Source: UBA8518 sp041659585
GTDB lineage: Bacteria; Patescibacteriota; Minisyncoccia; Moranbacterales; UBA2206
DNA: 21,363 bases
Reading direction: 5' to 3'
Assembly (NCBI GenBank): GCA_041659585.1
Contig: JBAZXY010000008.1
Coordinates: 1 to 21,363, forward strand
The first letter of the stretch is position 1; each line of letters starts with the position of its first letter. The notes beneath the pieces were generated by a model. That model saw nothing but the letters and a program-made list of their open reading frames with translations, made no database searches and was not told the DNA's origin. Of this stretch, positions 20,020-21,363 are shown piece after piece. Made by a program: the position numbers and the translations under genes.

Positions 20020-21363
20020 ATGAGCAAAGAAAAAGCCTCCTCCTCCGCTGAAGCTGCGGCGGACAAAGTCGAACTCATCCGTCATTCTGCCGCCCATGTC
20101 TTGGCTGGCGCGGTGCTGGAAATGTTTCCGGAAGCCAAGTTTGGCACCGGACCCGCTGTTGAAAACGGTTTCTACTATGACATCGATCTGCCCCGCACTC
20201 TCATCCCGGAAGATTTGGAAATCCTAGAAGACAAGATGAGAGCCATTGTCAAAGCCAATCACCCCTTTGAACGAGCGGAAATTTCCGCGGCTGAAGCCCG
20301 AGAGGATTTTACTAGATTAGGCCAAGACTACAAAGTGGAACTCATTGCTGACCTGGAGAAAAAAGGCGAACAAATCTCCATCTACAAATCCGGCCATTTT
20401 GTCGATCTATGCTCCGGTCCGCACTTGGACTCCACCGGAGAAATACCCCATGGCGCTTTCAAGTTGACCAAAATTTCTGGAGCTTATTGGAAAGCGGATG
20501 AAAAAAACAAGCAACTGCAACGCATCTATGGCGTGGCCTTTGCCAGCAAGGATGCCTTGAAAGAATATCTGCATATGATGGCAGAAGCGGAAAAAAGAGA
20601 TCATCGCAAAATTGGCAAAGAATTGGATTTGTTTCATATTGATCAAAAGGTGGGACTAGGACTTCCCTTATGGCATCCCAAAGGAGCTTTGCTGTGGAGA
20701 CTGGTGGAGGATTTTTGGTATAGCGAACATCTCAAAAACAGCTATGATCTGGTGCGCTCTCCGCACATTGGCAATCGCACTCTGTGGGAAACATCCGGAC
20801 ATTGGGGCTTCTACAACGCCAGTATGTACCCACCCATTGAAATCGGCCAAACCCTGGAAGAAAAACAAAAAAATGAAGTAGCCAAAGAATCTGAAGAATA
20901 TCTGCTAAAACCAATGAATTGCCCCTTTCATGTGGAAATTTATAAAAATAATCCTCGCTCCTATCGCGATTTTCCTCTCCGTTGGGCGGAGTGCGGCACC
21001 GTCTATCGCTATGAGAAGAAAGGTGAACTTTCTGGACTGACTCGCGTTAGAGGCTTCACTCAAGATGATGCGCATATTATATGCCGCACTGATCAAGTGG
21101 AAGAAGAGCTTAAAAAAGTAGTGGATTTCATCCTGTTCATTTTCAAGTCCTTTGGTTTTGATACTGACCTGATCAATGTCTATCTTTCTCTGCGTGATCC
21201 CAAAAATAAAGAGAAGTATGCCGGCAATGATGAAGGATGGGAATTCACAGAAAGCGTTTTGCGCAAAGTAGCCACTGAAAAGGGCTTGAATTTCACCGAA
21301 GAAGAAGGTGAGGCAGCTTTCTATGGACCCAAATTGGATTTCAAGTTAAAGGATGTCCTTGGT
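20020..21363 (+). CDS. thrS: Threonyl-tRNA synthetase, first 448 codons, no TGS domain
   Basis: ThrRS charges tRNA-Thr. The frame is open from ATG 20020 to the window edge. After a short low-complexity start (KEKASSSAEAAAD) it enters the N2 editing domain at once, with HSAAH (22-26) and later DLCSGPHLDSTGEI; the TGS (N1) domain of about 60 residues found in most bacterial ThrRS is missing. The catalytic core follows, with GLGLPLWHPKGALL, the zinc-ligand Cys in KPMNCPFHVEIY and motif 2 RWAECGTVYRYEKKGELSGLTRVRGFTQDDAHI. Motif 3 and the anticodon-binding domain lie beyond the window. The start uses the leader TTTTAAAAAAATATG without a Shine-Dalgarno site. A T-box leader controls it. Confidence 0.96.
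   Translation, partial: MSKEKASSSAEAAADKVELIRHSAAHVLAGAVLEMFPEAKFGTGPAVENGFYYDIDLPRTLIPEDLEILEDKMRAIVKANHPFERAEISAAEAREDFTRLGQDYKVELIADLEKKGEQISIYKSGHFVDLCSGPHLDSTGEIPHGAFKLTKISGAYWKADEKNKQLQRIYGVAFASKDALKEYLHMMAEAEKRDHRKIGKELDLFHIDQKVGLGLPLWHPKGALLWRLVEDFWYSEHLKNSYDLVRSPHIGNRTLWETSGHWGFYNASMYPPIEIGQTLEEKQKNEVAKESEEYLLKPMNCPFHVEIYKNNPRSYRDFPLRWAECGTVYRYEKKGELSGLTRVRGFTQDDAHIICRTDQVEEELKKVVDFILFIFKSFGFDTDLINVYLSLRDPKNKEKYAGNDEGWEFTESVLRKVATEKGLNFTEEEGEAAFYGPKLDFKLKDVLG
20044..20063. repeat. REP-like palindrome inside the thrS 5' coding region
   Basis: The 20-base stretch beginning TCCGCTGAAG and ending CGGCGGA pairs with itself at nine of ten positions, one as G-T. It encodes most of the non-conserved SAEAAAD at the ThrRS N-terminus and resembles the palindrome at 19974-19988, both being followed by CAA. 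It looks like a small repeat captured in the reading frame. Confidence 0.45.

Noticed and set aside
1..21363. CRISPR arrays, tRNA or rRNA genes, prophage or transposase genes
   Set aside because: No regularly spaced direct repeats, no cloverleaf with CCA-like end and no recombinase or phage gene were seen on either strand.

Overview
The window looks like a chromosomal segment of an AT-rich bacterium, most probably a Patescibacteria/CPR lineage (Parcubacteria-like). The grounds are the threonyl-tRNA synthetase, which lacks the N-terminal TGS domain and has a CPR-like sequence, A-rich translation leaders without Shine-Dalgarno sites, and several small membrane-anchored proteins without close relatives. 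This placement is inference; no 16S or marker set is present. The standard code fits: TGG is used for Trp and no internal TGA needs decoding.

Layout. (1) 1-440: the 5' end of an unknown minus-strand gene, preceded by a strong promoter, a 30-codon ORF and a hairpin, then a nested palindrome that serves as the ispG terminator and looks like a miniature IS3-type element. (2) 468-3172, minus: an extended -10 promoter, a Cys-rich anchored protein with C-x6-C repeats, then ispH and ispG, the last two steps of the MEP isoprenoid pathway. (3) 3184-3540 has no convincing gene but contains a plus-strand promoter and a perfect terminator about 220 nt apart, a candidate ncRNA. (4) 3541-4553: a secreted protein of unknown function. 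(5) 4569-5932: engB and a SpoU rRNA methyltransferase, overlapping at TAATG. (6) 6044-8554: an oleate hydratase, a small one-TM protein and a DedA-family protein in a tight run. (7) 8662-17829: a ten-gene minus-strand chemosensory cluster in the order MCP, cheW, cheC-like, cheY, cheB (catalytic domain only), cheA (no P2), second cheC-like, cheD, a soluble GAF-PAS histidine kinase and a single-domain response regulator. One promoter is visible at its head. No cheR and no flagellar genes are present. (8) 17945-19651, minus: a membrane-anchored metallophosphoesterase and a Gmad2-domain lipid-anchored-like or TM-anchored protein. (9) 19737-21363, plus: a promoter, a T-box-type leader and the first 448 codons of thrS.

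How the parts work together. The chemosensory genes would form a complete sensing path: dCache receptor, CheW/CheA, CheY, with CheC-type phosphatases removing the signal and CheB/CheD modifying receptor Glu/Gln pairs. Without flagellar genes nearby, control of type IV pili or another output is the likelier job. The T-box upstream of thrS implies induction by uncharged tRNA-Thr. The two most interesting items are the chemosensory operon in this kind of organism and the compact T-box leader in front of a gene without a Shine-Dalgarno sequence.
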